Positions 26,619-36,546 of a stretch of 38,505 nucleotides of DNA are shown here, piece by piece. Under the pieces are notes generated by a model, which did no database searches, was not told the DNA's origin, and saw only the letters and a list, made by a program, of their open reading frames with translations. The position numbers and the translations under genes are program-made. Every line of letters begins with the position of its first letter. Position 1 is the stretch's first letter. The stretch is taken from assembly GCA_028708865.1 (NCBI GenBank), contig JAQVYA010000011.1, positions 1 through 38,505 of the forward strand, in the 5' to 3' direction. The DNA comes from Desulfovibrio sp. Its GTDB lineage: Bacteria > Desulfobacterota > Desulfovibrionia > Desulfovibrionales > Desulfovibrionaceae.

Positions 26619-29516
26619 ATGGGTAAAAAACACGGATTCACGCTGATCGCGGAACGGGAGGTTCCGGAAATGTCCTCCCGCGCGCTGTTGTACGAGCACG
26701 ACCGCACCGGCGGTCAGGTGCTCTCTGTGATCAACTCGGACGAAAACAAGGTCTTCGGCATCAGCTTTCGCACCACTCCGGCCGACTCCACCGGCCTGCC
26801 GCACATTCTGGAACACTCCGTGCTCTGCGGCTCGCGCAAGTACCCCACCAAGGAACCGTTCGTGGAGCTGCTCAAAGGCTCGCTCCAGACCTTCCTCAAT
26901 GCCATGACCTTTCCGGACAAGACCTGCTACCCCGTGGCCAGCGCCAACACCCAGGACTTCTACAATCTTGTGGACGTGTACCTGGATGCGGTGTTTTACC
27001 CGCGGCTGACGCGCAACGTCCTGCGCCAGGAAGGCTGGCACTATGAACAAAAGGACGCGGGCGAACCCCTGACCTGCAAGGGCGTGGTCTTCAACGAAAT
27101 GAAGGGTGCGTACTCCTCGCCGGACAGCCTGCTCCACGAATACTCCCAGCACGCCGTGTTCCCGGACACGGCCTACGGCCTGGACTCGGGCGGCGACCCG
27201 GAAGTGATCCCCCAGCTCAGCTTTGAGCGGTTCATGGCCTTTCATCGTGAGCACTACCACCCTTCCAATGCCTTTGCCTTTTTCTGGGGCAATGACGACC
27301 CGGAAAAGCGGCTGGCTGTTCTGGACGAATACTTTGACGCCTTTGACCGGACCGAACCCGGCCGCATGGTGCGCTTGCAGCAACGCTTTGACCAGCCCCA
27401 GACCCTGACGCGCCAATATCCGTCCAGTGGAGACGGCAAAGCCATGGTTACCGTGAACTTCGGCCTGCCCGAGACCTCGGACCCGGACCTGAACCTGGCC
27501 CTGTGCGTCCTGGAGCACATGCTCATCGGCCTGTCCTCCTCCCCCTTGCGCAAGGCCCTGCTGGATTCCGGCCTGGGCGAGGACCTCGCGGGCGTGGGCC
27601 TGGAAAACGACATCCGGCAGATGTACTTCTCCACAGGACTGAAAGGCGTGCGGTTTGAGGACGTGGACCGGGTCGAGGGCCTCGTGCTGGACACCCTGCG
27701 CCAGATCGTGGAGCAGGGAGCGCATCCGCACGACGTGGAAGCCGCCCTGAACAGCGAGGAATTCGCCCTGCGCGAAAACAACACCGGCAACTATCCCAGC
27801 GGACTGTTCGCCATGTTCCGGGCCCTTTCCACCTGGATTTACGGCGGGGATCCCGTGGACCTGATCGCCTTTGAGGGCCCGCTGCTGCGGCTCAAGGAGC
27901 GCGTGGCCGCCGGAGAGCCCGTGTTCGAACGCCTCATCCAGGAACACTTTCTTGAAAATCCGCACCGCGCCACCCTGAAGCTGCTGCCCGATCCCGACCT
28001 GGCCGAAAAAGTCCGCCAGCGGGAAAAGGCCCGGCTGGAAGATGTGCGCCAAAGCATGACCGATGAGGAGCAGGCCCGGCTGCGGGACATTGCCGACCAC
28101 CTGCGCGAAGAGCAAAGCCGCCCCGACGATCCGGAAAAGCTGGCGCTCATCCCCCGCCTCTCCCTGGCCGACCTGCCCAAGCGCAACCAGATCATCCCCA
28201 TCGAATCCTACGTGCGCGACGAGTCCTGCACCCTGCTTCACGATCTGGACACCTCCGGCCTGGTCTACCTGGACCTGGGATTTGACCTGGGCCGCGTTCC
28301 CGAACGGCTGCTGCCGTACGTACCCCTCTTTGGCCGGGCCCTGTTGGAAATGGGCACCCAAAGCAGCGATTACGTGACCCTGACCAAGCGCATCGCCCGC
28401 AAGACCGGCGGCATCGAACCCATGACCTATGCCGCCACCAGCCTCAAGGCGGACACGCCCTGCGTGTCCAAGCTGTTCCTGCGCTGCAAGGCCACAGTGG
28501 AGCGCTGCGAGGACCTCTTCGGCATTTTGATGGAAATCCTGACCCAATGCCGCCTGGACAACAAGGACCGCTTTTACCAGATGGTGCTGGAGGCCAAGGC
28601 CCGGGCCGAACAGCGTCTGATTCCCGCCGGCCACAACGCCGTGGCCGCCCGGCTCCGCGCCGGCATGCACGAGGCCGGGCTGACCAACGAGCTCATGCAC
28701 GGCGTCACCAACCTGTTCTACCTGCGCGAGCTGGCCGCCCGCGTGGAAACCGACTTCCCCGGCGTATTGCGGGACCTGGAAGAAATGCGGGACCTGATGT
28801 TCTCCCGCAACAACCTGATCATCAACGTCACGGCCAGTGAGGACGATTTCGCGGACATCATGCCCGGCATCACCTCCCTGACCCGGGCCCTGCCTGACAC
28901 CCTGAACCCCCGGCTCGGGCGCACTCCTTGCAGCTATCCCGAACGGGAAGCCCTGCTCTTGCCCGCCCAGGTCAACTACGTGGGCAAGGGTGCCAACCTG
29001 CGGGAACTGGGCATGGAGTTCAATGGCGCGGCCAACGCGGTGAGCAAGTTCCTGCGCGCCGGATACCTCTGGGAACAGGTCCGCGTGCTGGGCGGCGCCT
29101 ATGGCGCGTTCTGCATGTTCGACCTCTTTGCCGGAACGCTCTGCTTTGTCTCCTACCGCGACCCCAACCTGGACAACACCCTGCGCGTGTTCGACCACGT
29201 GGGCCAGCATTTGCGTGATACCGCCCTCAGCCACGACGACATCGAAAAAAGCGTCATCGGCGCCATCGGCGAAATGGACAGCCACATGCTGCCCGATGCC
29301 AAGGGCTTCACCTCCATGATCCGCTACCTCTCCGGCGTCACCGATGCCTGGCGGCAGGAAATCCGCAACAACATCCTGGAGACCACCAGCGGCGACTTCC
29401 GCCATTTTGCCGAAGCCGCCCGCCAGGTGGCCGAACACGGGCGCGCCGTGGTGCTCGGCTCCCCAGAGGCCGTGGACGCCAGCAAGCTGGAATTCACCCG
29501 CACCACCCTGCTCTAA
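26619..29516 (+). CDS. M16C zinc metalloprotease, PreP/falcilysin-like
   Basis: ISFRTTPADSTGLPHILEHSVLCGSRKYPTKEPFVELLKGSLQTFLNAMTFPDKTCYPVAS (HxxEH); about 965 aa; ORF extends to 26547. Confidence 0.95.
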   Translation: MGKKHGFTLIAEREVPEMSSRALLYEHDRTGGQVLSVINSDENKVFGISFRTTPADSTGLPHILEHSVLCGSRKYPTKEPFVELLKGSLQTFLNAMTFPDKTCYPVASANTQDFYNLVDVYLDAVFYPRLTRNVLRQEGWHYEQKDAGEPLTCKGVVFNEMKGAYSSPDSLLHEYSQHAVFPDTAYGLDSGGDPEVIPQLSFERFMAFHREHYHPSNAFAFFWGNDDPEKRLAVLDEYFDAFDRTEPGRMVRLQQRFDQPQTLTRQYPSSGDGKAMVTVNFGLPETSDPDLNLALCVLEHMLIGLSSSPLRKALLDSGLGEDLAGVGLENDIRQMYFSTGLKGVRFEDVDRVEGLVLDTLRQIVEQGAHPHDVEAALNSEEFALRENNTGNYPSGLFAMFRALSTWIYGGDPVDLIAFEGPLLRLKERVAAGEPVFERLIQEHFLENPHRATLKLLPDPDLAEKVRQREKARLEDVRQSMTDEEQARLRDIADHLREEQSRPDDPEKLALIPRLSLADLPKRNQIIPIESYVRDESCTLLHDLDTSGLVYLDLGFDLGRVPERLLPYVPLFGRALLEMGTQSSDYVTLTKRIARKTGGIEPMTYAATSLKADTPCVSKLFLRCKATVERCEDLFGILMEILTQCRLDNKDRFYQMVLEAKARAEQRLIPAGHNAVAARLRAGMHEAGLTNELMHGVTNLFYLRELAARVETDFPGVLRDLEEMRDLMFSRNNLIINVTASEDDFADIMPGITSLTRALPDTLNPRLGRTPCSYPEREALLLPAQVNYVGKGANLRELGMEFNGAANAVSKFLRAGYLWEQVRVLGGAYGAFCMFDLFAGTLCFVSYRDPNLDNTLRVFDHVGQHLRDTALSHDDIEKSVIGAIGEMDSHMLPDAKGFTSMIRYLSGVTDAWRQEIRNNILETTSGDFRHFAEAARQVAEHGRAVVLGSPEAVDASKLEFTRTTLL

Positions 29517-29545
29517 ACCGACGCAACGCGCCGTATACAAACAAT

Positions 29546-29582
29546 CAGGCCGGGCACCTCAGCGGTACCCGGCCTGTTTTTT
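29546..29582 (+). terminator. Rho-independent terminator of the M16C protease gene
   Basis: caggccggg...cccggcctgtttttt. Confidence 0.85.
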
Positions 29583-29600
29583 CCCAAGGATCAGCAACGC

Positions 29601-31265
29601 CTACTTCAAAACGCCGCCCGTGGCCGCGGAAGTGACCCGGTCCGCATAGCGACGCAGGAACGGAGACGAGATTTCCTTACGGGTGGGGGTCCAGTCCTGG
29701 CCGCGCCGTTGCAGCTCGGCCTCGTCCACCAGCAGCTCAATGCGCCGCTCCGGAATGTCGATGCGGATTCGGTCCCCTTCCCGGACCAGTCCGATCAGCC
29801 CGCCTTCGGCCGCCTCCGGGGAAACGTGGCCAATGGCCGCTCCCCGCGTTCCACCGGAAAAACGTCCGTCCGTGATCAGGGCCACGCTTTCGCCCAGCCC
29901 CATGCCCGCAATGGCCGAGGTGGGGGTCAGCATTTCCCGCATGCCCGGGCCGCCCTTGGGCCCTTCGTAGCGGATGACCACCACGTCGCCGGGCTGGATT
30001 TTCCCGCCGAGAATGGCGCTCACCGAGTCTTCCTCGGACTCGAACACCCGGGCCGAGCCTGTGCGCTGCATCATTTCCGGGGCCACGGCCGACTGCTTGA
30101 CCACGCAGCCCTGCTCCGCCAGATTGCCGCGCAAAATGGCGATGCCGCCCTGGGTTGAATAGGCCTTGTCCAAGGGACGAATCACGTCCGCGTCCAGGAT
30201 CCGGGCGTTCAGATCGTCCAGATTCTGGCCCACGCTGCGGCCGGTCACGGTAAGACAGTCCAGGTCCAGAGCGCCGGTTTCGGCCACGCGCCGCATGACC
30301 GCGGGAATGCCACCCGCCTGGTCCAGATCCTCGATGTGATGATGTCCGGCCGGAGAAAGCTTGCACACATTGGGCACCTGTCGGCTGATTTCGTCGAACA
30401 ATTCCAGTCCCAAATCCAACCCGGCCTCGTGGAACACGGCGGGCAAATGCAGCACCGTGTTGGTGGACCCGCCCAGGGCCATATCCATGGACACGGCGTT
30501 GCGCACGGACTGCGCCGTCACAATGCGCCGAGGGGTGATGCCCTGCTCCAGCAGGTTCATTACGGCCATGCCCGCCTGCTTGGCCAGCCGCACCCGGCCC
30601 GACGAAACCGCCGGAATGGTGCCGTTGCCCGGCAGAGCCAGGCCAATGGCCTCGGAAAGACAGTTCATGGTGTTGGCCGTGAACATGCCCGAACAGGAAC
30701 CGCACGTGGGGCAGGCGCACTCTTCCAACTCGGCCAATTCCGCGTCGGTCATGTCCCCCCGCTTGACGCGGCCCACGCCCTCAAACACGGTAATCAGGTC
30801 CGACACCTCGCCCTGACGCCGTCCGGCCAGCATGGGCCCGCCCGAAACGATCACGGCCGGGATATCCAGCCGCAGCATGGCCATGAGCATGCCCGGCACG
30901 ATTTTGTCGCAGTTGGTTACGCAGACCAACGCGTCAAAAGGATGGGCCGTGGCCATGATCTCAATGGAATCCGCAATGATCTCCCGGCTGGGCAGGGAAA
31001 AACGCATGCCTTCGTGGTTCATGGCCAGTCCATCGCACACGCCGATGGCCGGGAACTCCATGGGGGTTCCGCCCTGCATGCGCACTCCGGCCTTGACCGC
31101 GTCCGTAATGCTCCGCAGATGGACATGCCCGGGAATGACTTCGTTAAAACCGTTGCAGACCCCCACCAAAGGGCGGTCCATTTCCTCACGGGTCAAGCCC
31201 AGGGCGTGCATCAGGGAACGATGCGGCGCTTTCTCCAATCCACCGGTCATCTTCTTGCTTCGCAT
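29601..31265 (-). CDS. ilvD: Dihydroxy-acid dehydratase
   Basis: [50 protein letters not shown]...[14 protein letters not shown]...[20 protein letters not shown]...[12 protein letters not shown]. Confidence 0.98.
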   Translation of the reverse strand: MRSKKMTGGLEKAPHRSLMHALGLTREEMDRPLVGVCNGFNEVIPGHVHLRSITDAVKAGVRMQGGTPMEFPAIGVCDGLAMNHEGMRFSLPSREIIADSIEIMATAHPFDALVCVTNCDKIVPGMLMAMLRLDIPAVIVSGGPMLAGRRQGEVSDLITVFEGVGRVKRGDMTDAELAELEECACPTCGSCSGMFTANTMNCLSEAIGLALPGNGTIPAVSSGRVRLAKQAGMAVMNLLEQGITPRRIVTAQSVRNAVSMDMALGGSTNTVLHLPAVFHEAGLDLGLELFDEISRQVPNVCKLSPAGHHHIEDLDQAGGIPAVMRRVAETGALDLDCLTVTGRSVGQNLDDLNARILDADVIRPLDKAYSTQGGIAILRGNLAEQGCVVKQSAVAPEMMQRTGSARVFESEEDSVSAILGGKIQPGDVVVIRYEGPKGGPGMREMLTPTSAIAGMGLGESVALITDGRFSGGTRGAAIGHVSPEAAEGGLIGLVREGDRIRIDIPERRIELLVDEAELQRRGQDWTPTRKEISSPFLRRYADRVTSAATGGVLK

Positions 31266-31374
31266 GGCGATTTCCTTTGTACATACGGTTGGTGCGTCCC
31301 TTGGGACGCCATGGCCCGCCGCCGCAGGCCGTGTCATGAAACATCCATCAACGAACGGTCGGTCGGCCGCTCCG

Positions 31375-33039
31375 TCACTCGCCGCCCTGGAGCCGCTGCT
31401 CGCTTTCCAAATCCTGGGCCGCCTGCTGCGTATTCCCCAGTTTGCCGTGGATGGCGGCCCGGGTGCGGTACCCCTCGGCCGCGTTGGGGCTCATGAGCAG
31501 GAACTTGTCCGCGTCTTCCAGGGCTGCTTCGTATTCGCCCTGCTGGTAGCGCGCAATGGCCCGGTGCAGCCGGTAGACGGGCGTGTTGGGGTCAGCCTCG
31601 ATGCAGGCCGTAAAATCGGCCTCGGCTTGGTCGAACTGCTTGCGCAGCAGGTGCAGCTTGCCCCGCTCGTTGCGCATGGGGGCCCGGTCCGGAGAACGTT
31701 CCACGCCACGGTCAAAGACCTCCAGCGCGGCCTGAGGGTCGCTGCGGGCCAGCAGCACCCCCAGATTGTTGTACCCGCAGGACTCATCCGGATCTGCATC
31801 AATGGCCTTTTGCGCGGCCTCCTGCGCCATGTCCAGCTCATTCAGGGCCGCCAAGGTGCGCGATTGCAGGCAATAATCCCCTGCCAGGGGCTCGGCCGAA
31901 TCGAAATGTTTGGAAATCAAGGCCAGGGCCAAGGCTGGTTTTCCGCCTTGCAGGGCTTCCCGGGCTTCGGCCATGAGGTCCCGCTCGGGCCGGGATTCCA
32001 CGGGCTGCGCCTCGGGGGCCGCCTGGGCCTGCTCTTGCTGCTCCAGGCTCTGGGGCAGGAAGGCCGGGCGAACTTCCGGTTCCACCTCTTCCACCTCGGC
32101 GGGTTCGTCATCTTCCCCGCTCGGGCTCTTTGGTTCCGGCGTGCTCACGATCAGCGGGCTGCGATAGGGGCGGTTCAACAGCGCTGCCTTACGACGCGCC
32201 ATGGCGTCATATTCCAAGGCCTGTTCCGGCTCGCCGTCGGCCGCCTCCACCAAGGCCAGGCTCATGAAAATAAAATGATCCCCGGGCTTGATCTGTGCGG
32301 CGCGGCAAAGCAATTCACGGGCCGCGCCGTACTCGGCCGCCTCCCAGCAGGCCTGGGCCGCCTGTTGCAACAACGAGGCATCCCCAGGCTTCAGCGCCGC
32401 AGCCTCTCTGTAGCTCTCCGCCGCTTCTTCCCAGCGGCCCAATTGCGTATACACCCTGGCCGACTCCACATGCGCCATGACCAGATCCCCGTCCAGGTCC
32501 AATGCGGTCCGGAGCGACTCCAACGCCGCTTCCGGCTCACCGGCCAACCGCGCCGCCTTGCCCAGGTAGGCATAGGCCCGCGCACTTTCCGGAGCCAGGT
32601 CCAAGGCGTGTTTCAGATCCTTTCGGGCCAGTTCAATATCCTTGGCCGTAACCTTGCCATCCATACTCGGTCCGGAAGGCGTGGCCTGCACCGGTCCCAC
32701 GGGCTGGGTAAACAGGGCCACCGCCGCCCGGGTGACCCAGGCCTGGGCCAGATCCGGATCCAGCTTCAGCGCCTGTTCCACGTCCCGCCAAGCCTGATCC
32801 GGCGCGCCCAGCTCCAGGTAGACCCGGGCCCGGCCGGCATACAGCGTGGCATTCTCCGGCTCACGGCGCAGGAGGCTGTCAAAATGCAGCACAGCCTCTC
32901 GCCGCGCCGCACCGTCCTGCTGCCAAAACGGCTTTTCCAGGGAGGTCCGCTCTTCGGCAGAACCACCACTGGTCGCACATCCAGCCATAAAAATAGGGAA
33001 AATCAGCAGAGCGGCAAGCGCTCGCACAGAAAAAGACAT
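31375..33039 (-). CDS. TPR-repeat lipoprotein
   Basis: [25 protein letters not shown] lipobox; repeated TPR helices ([36 protein letters not shown] etc.). Confidence 0.9.
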   Translation of the reverse strand: MSFSVRALAALLIFPIFMAGCATSGGSAEERTSLEKPFWQQDGAARREAVLHFDSLLRREPENATLYAGRARVYLELGAPDQAWRDVEQALKLDPDLAQAWVTRAAVALFTQPVGPVQATPSGPSMDGKVTAKDIELARKDLKHALDLAPESARAYAYLGKAARLAGEPEAALESLRTALDLDGDLVMAHVESARVYTQLGRWEEAAESYREAAALKPGDASLLQQAAQACWEAAEYGAARELLCRAAQIKPGDHFIFMSLALVEAADGEPEQALEYDAMARRKAALLNRPYRSPLIVSTPEPKSPSGEDDEPAEVEEVEPEVRPAFLPQSLEQQEQAQAAPEAQPVESRPERDLMAEAREALQGGKPALALALISKHFDSAEPLAGDYCLQSRTLAALNELDMAQEAAQKAIDADPDESCGYNNLGVLLARSDPQAALEVFDRGVERSPDRAPMRNERGKLHLLRKQFDQAEADFTACIEADPNTPVYRLHRAIARYQQGEYEAALEDADKFLLMSPNAAEGYRTRAAIHGKLGNTQQAAQDLESEQRLQGGE

Positions 33040-33513
33040 GTTTGGAAAACCTCCGGTTGCGCCGGGGCGCTCAACGTTCGTAGCGGCAAAATAGCGCAGA
33101 CCACCTAGAAGGTAAATGCCCGCTTTTCCACCTTGGTCAGCCACGCTCCCTTCCCTTGCAACGGCCTCCCTCTGCACCCTGATACTCTCTGCATTTTTCA
33201 TATTGACTTGCAGCAAAGTTAACGTTGTTTTTTGTAACATTTTACAAAATACTTTTTCTATGAAATATAATTCGTACAACGAAAAGCAGATCCTGTTGCA
33301 CGTGGCAACATGTGTATCTGCACACCGCGCCCCTTCGCCGCATACAGTGAATACGTTGCATTGTCACAGCAACGTTTGCAGGTCCGCTTTTCCTAAGAAC
33401 AACTTACGGAAGCGATGCTTTCGCGTGCGTCCGTTCTTTTTTACCAGCGCACAGCAAGGCGAAATCAACATTTTACGGGCGCGGCTCCATCCACTTCAAC
33501 CAGGAGTCACCCT

Positions 33514-34455
33514 ATGCTTCGCTCCATCCATCGCGTCTGGAAATGGCCCATTTTTCTTCTTCTCATCACCCTTTATACCGCTGCTCCAGCCAATGCCCGC
33601 GACGCCATCCGGTTCGCTGTTCCGCCCTGGCCGGGAGTCACCGTAAAAACCATGGTGGTCACCGACCTGCTTGACGCCCTTGGATACGAAACCAAGCAGG
33701 AAGAAGTGGGACTCGTGCTCGCCTACAAGGGCATGGGTCTTGACGATGTGGACGCTTCCCTGGCCGGATGGACCCCCCAACAAAATCCCACGCTCCTGCC
33801 CCTGCGCGACAAGGGCGAACTGGAACTGCTACGCGAAAACGTGGACGGAGCCCTCATCGGCCTGTGCGTGCCCGATTACGTCTATGACGCCGGAGTGCGC
33901 AGCGTGGCCGATCTGGACCCCAACGCCGAACGGTTTGGCCGCACCATCTACAACCTTGAGGCCGGAAGCGGCATGAACACCTCCCTGGGCCAAGTACTCG
34001 AAGCAGACGTGGCCGGACTGGGCGATTGGGATCAACTCGGCATCACTGCACCCATGATGTTGGCTCAGGTTTCCGACATGATTAAGGAAAAAGAGTGGGT
34101 TGTCTTCGGGTGCTGGAGTCCGCACTGGATGCACGTGGCCATGGACGTCAAATATCTGGACGCTGTGCCCGGCTCCGAACCCTTCGTGACCCGCTCCCGA
34201 GTCTACACCGTAGTTCGCACGGGACTGGACAAAGATTTCCCTGAAATCTATGAATTTCTCAGCCGCTTTCAAGTGCCCGCCGCTACCCAGGACCAGTGGA
34301 TCTACGACTACAGCCATCGGCGGCTTAACGTAAAAAAAGTGGCCCGCAGCTGGATCGAAAACAATATGGACATGGTCCTTCCCTGGTTTGAAGGACTCCA
34401 CACCGTAGACGGAAAGCCCGCCCAGGAAGCCCTCCAGGCTGCCTTTGCCAAATAA
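33514..34455 (+). CDS. Glycine betaine/proline-type ABC transporter substrate-binding protein (OpuAC/ProX family)
   Basis: Signal peptide; RDAIRFAVPPWPGVTVKTMVVTDLLDALGYE, SLAGWTPQQNP, YNLEAGSGMN, VVFGCWSPHWMHVAMDVKYL. Confidence 0.92.
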   Translation: MLRSIHRVWKWPIFLLLITLYTAAPANARDAIRFAVPPWPGVTVKTMVVTDLLDALGYETKQEEVGLVLAYKGMGLDDVDASLAGWTPQQNPTLLPLRDKGELELLRENVDGALIGLCVPDYVYDAGVRSVADLDPNAERFGRTIYNLEAGSGMNTSLGQVLEADVAGLGDWDQLGITAPMMLAQVSDMIKEKEWVVFGCWSPHWMHVAMDVKYLDAVPGSEPFVTRSRVYTVVRTGLDKDFPEIYEFLSRFQVPAATQDQWIYDYSHRRLNVKKVARSWIENNMDMVLPWFEGLHTVDGKPAQEALQAAFAK

Positions 34456-34466
34456 CCCCAAACACA

Positions 34467-34506
34467 ACAACCGGCCCAAGGCATTGCTTTGAGCCGGTTG
34501 CTTTTA
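34467..34506 (+). terminator. Rho-independent terminator after the OpuAC-like gene
   Basis: caaccggcccaaggcattgctttgagccggttgctttt. Confidence 0.75.
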
Positions 34507-34522
34507 AACACTCCCCTGGAAA

Positions 34523-34690
34523 GCCTCCGGCGGCCAAAGGGCCCGCGGCCCTTTGGAATCCCATTTACCGGACGCGCTCACGCGCGCCCGGAGACATGAC
34601 GATAAGTCCGAGCGGCGACAGCCGCGAGCTGTGAAAGTCTTTGGAAAGGGGGACCGGGGGAAGAACCTTTCTACAGAAAGGGTTGCCCCC
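34523..34690 (-). repeat. 168-bp modular repeat, copy C
   Basis: Reverse complement of the A/B element; ccaaagggcccgcggccctttgg, ccggacgcgctcacgcgcgcccgg, gagcggcgacagccgcgag and gggggaag...ttgccccc modules. Confidence 0.9.
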
Positions 34691-34718
34691 GGGAAATAAA
34701 AAGCAAGACAAAAGCAAT

Positions 34719-34886
34719 GCCTCCGGCGGCCAAAGGGCCCGCGGCCCTTTGGAATCCCGTTTACCGGACGCGCTCACGCGCGCCCGGAAGCATGGCGATA
34801 AGCCCGAGCGGCGACAGCCGCGAGCAATGAAAGTCTTTGGAAAGGGGGCCCGGGGGAAGGGCCTTTCTTCAGAAAGGTTTGCCCCC
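34719..34886 (-). repeat. 168-bp modular repeat, copy D (tandem to C)
   Basis: Same module order and length as C; lies 20 bp downstream of the adjacent SBP stop codon. Confidence 0.9.
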
Positions 34887-34905
34887 GGAAAATAAAAAAC
34901 AAATA

Positions 34906-35718
34906 TTACTGAACAAGATATCTTCGCTGAATCTCGCGATAGGTACCATCGGCGAGCATTTCCGCGAGCACCAGCTCCATAAGCCGTGCCAGGGCTTCGG
35001 GCTTATTCACTCCGGCATTGCGGGCAACGGCCAGATAACTGGTATCCCGGGCAATGGTCGTTCCTGCGGCAATGATCGTACTGGTCATGCCCATTTTTCC
35101 AAGCAGGTTGAAGGTGGCCTCAGCTTGCCCAACAAAGGCGTCCACCTGACGCATGAGCAGCAGCCGTATGCAATCCGCCTCGGTCGGGGCGCGCAGGACC
35201 TTGAACTGTTCTTCGGATGCGGACCGCTGCAACTCTTCCGGCAGGGGCACCCCCTGAGGCAGGGCAATGGTTTTACCGGTCAGGGAGAGCGGGCTCTGAT
35301 AATTGAGCCGGTCCGCTCCATGTGAAAAAAGGTCGTATTGATTCACCCGCAGGGGCTGCTTGCGGGCATAGGCCAGCAGGGGCGAAAGTTCGGGGATGTA
35401 CCCCAATGCCACCACGCCTTGGGCGCGGCCCTGGCGCAACTCGTCCAGCATGCGCGCCCGGGGCAAAAACTTGAAGTTCACGTCCAGATCCAACCGCCGG
35501 GCCAATTCCTGCACGATTTCACAATCAATGCCACGCGGCTGTTCGCCATTGGCAAAAGAATACGGCGCGTATCCGGCCTCGGCGAGAAAAAGCAAGGGCT
35601 CGGCCGAAACGGCCCACGGCTGGAAAAACAACGCGGCCAGCACAATCAGCGTGGGGAAAAAGACGCGCCCTCGGGCAGCGGCGCGCATCGGCATGGCAAA
35701 AAGCAACGGACGGATCAT
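34906..35718 (-). CDS. Amino-acid-type solute-binding protein (SBP_bac_3)
   Basis: Signal peptide; EPLLFLAEAGYAPYSFANGEQPRGIDCEIVQELARRLDLDVNFKFLPRARMLDELRQGRAQGVVAL. Confidence 0.9.
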   Translation of the reverse strand: MIRPLLFAMPMRAAARGRVFFPTLIVLAALFFQPWAVSAEPLLFLAEAGYAPYSFANGEQPRGIDCEIVQELARRLDLDVNFKFLPRARMLDELRQGRAQGVVALGYIPELSPLLAYARKQPLRVNQYDLFSHGADRLNYQSPLSLTGKTIALPQGVPLPEELQRSASEEQFKVLRAPTEADCIRLLLMRQVDAFVGQAEATFNLLGKMGMTSTIIAAGTTIARDTSYLAVARNAGVNKPEALARLMELVLAEMLADGTYREIQRRYLVQ

Positions 35719-36119
35719 GCAACCTCCGTGGTGGCGGATACGGTTCGGGATATTCGCTGATTCGTACCGCTTCAAGCCGATAATCACAAGGGATGCGTTC
35801 CGGTACGTGTCTGCCTTTTGGAACGGGCCTGATCGGGCGGGCCAGACGCAAATCAAGCCTTTCTCCTCGGGATGCGGCTGCTCAGGGCAGAGAAGAAAGA
35901 CAGTTATCGAAAAGTTACGGTGAGCATATTAATTTTGTTTTAAGAGAGATAAATGGTGTCGATGCGTGGTTATTGTAGAGGATAAAATTTATCTGATCCC
36001 TGCCGTGGGCACTGTCCAGGCCAAAGGAACCGCCGCGGTCCGGTCGGAACCACAAGATCCGACCCGGAAAGCCCGACACCGGGCCGCGACGGAATGCGAG
36101 CCGTTGTCCGGCCCGAAAG

Positions 36120-36359
36120 CTACACTTGAGAGATCTCCAAGGCGTCCTCAAAGGCCGCCGTCATTTTGATAGTCTTGCCTCCGGCCTCGTGCGTGAAGTC
36201 ATTGGCCGGAAACAGCGTCACGGCCGGGGCAAAGGAATCGTTGATCATGATGTCCTTGGCTTCGCCGTTGCTCTCAAAGCGGATGGTGGTGCCATCGTCC
36301 AGGGTCAGGGTTTCCCCGTGCTTCAAGGTCAACGGGAGATCACTTTGCTTGTAATTCAT
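36120..36359 (-). CDS. Small hypothetical protein
   Basis: MNYKQSDLPLTLKHGETLTLDDGTTIRFESNGEAKDIMINDSFAPAVTLFPANDFTHEAGGKTIKMTAAFEDALEISQV; coherent beta-rich composition; SD-like ggggtgag. Confidence 0.7.
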   Translation of the reverse strand: MNYKQSDLPLTLKHGETLTLDDGTTIRFESNGEAKDIMINDSFAPAVTLFPANDFTHEAGGKTIKMTAAFEDALEISQV

Positions 36360-36546
36360 ACGCTCACCCCTGGTTGCGGTTGTCCGGACCGGATTACTGA
36401 TTTTCATGTACTCCCTTTTTTGCTTTTTGTGAATGCTAACCATACGAAACCCCGCTCATTTCCCCCCATTCAGGTTTGATTCGTCCAAAACGGGGAATGC
36501 GCGGCAGGCCCTGGTTATTTTGCGCAGCCCGGGCTATATTCCAACC

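Noticed and set aside
26559-29540. 993-aa antisense ORF covering the whole M16C protease gene (minus strand)
   Set aside because: His/Gly/Gln-rich low-complexity translation typical of a GC-rich shadow ORF; the + strand encodes a clear HxxEH protease.
30832-33108. 758-aa plus-strand ORF opposite ilvD and the TPR lipoprotein
   Set aside because: Shadow ORF spanning two unrelated, well-supported minus-strand genes.
34641-34895. Recurring small ORFs in the repeats (MERGxGGRTFLQKGxPP and MKVFGKGxRGKxLSSERFxP)
   Set aside because: Similarity follows from nucleotide repeat identity; multiple frames are open in hairpin-rich GC DNA. Treated as repeat-derived, not genes.
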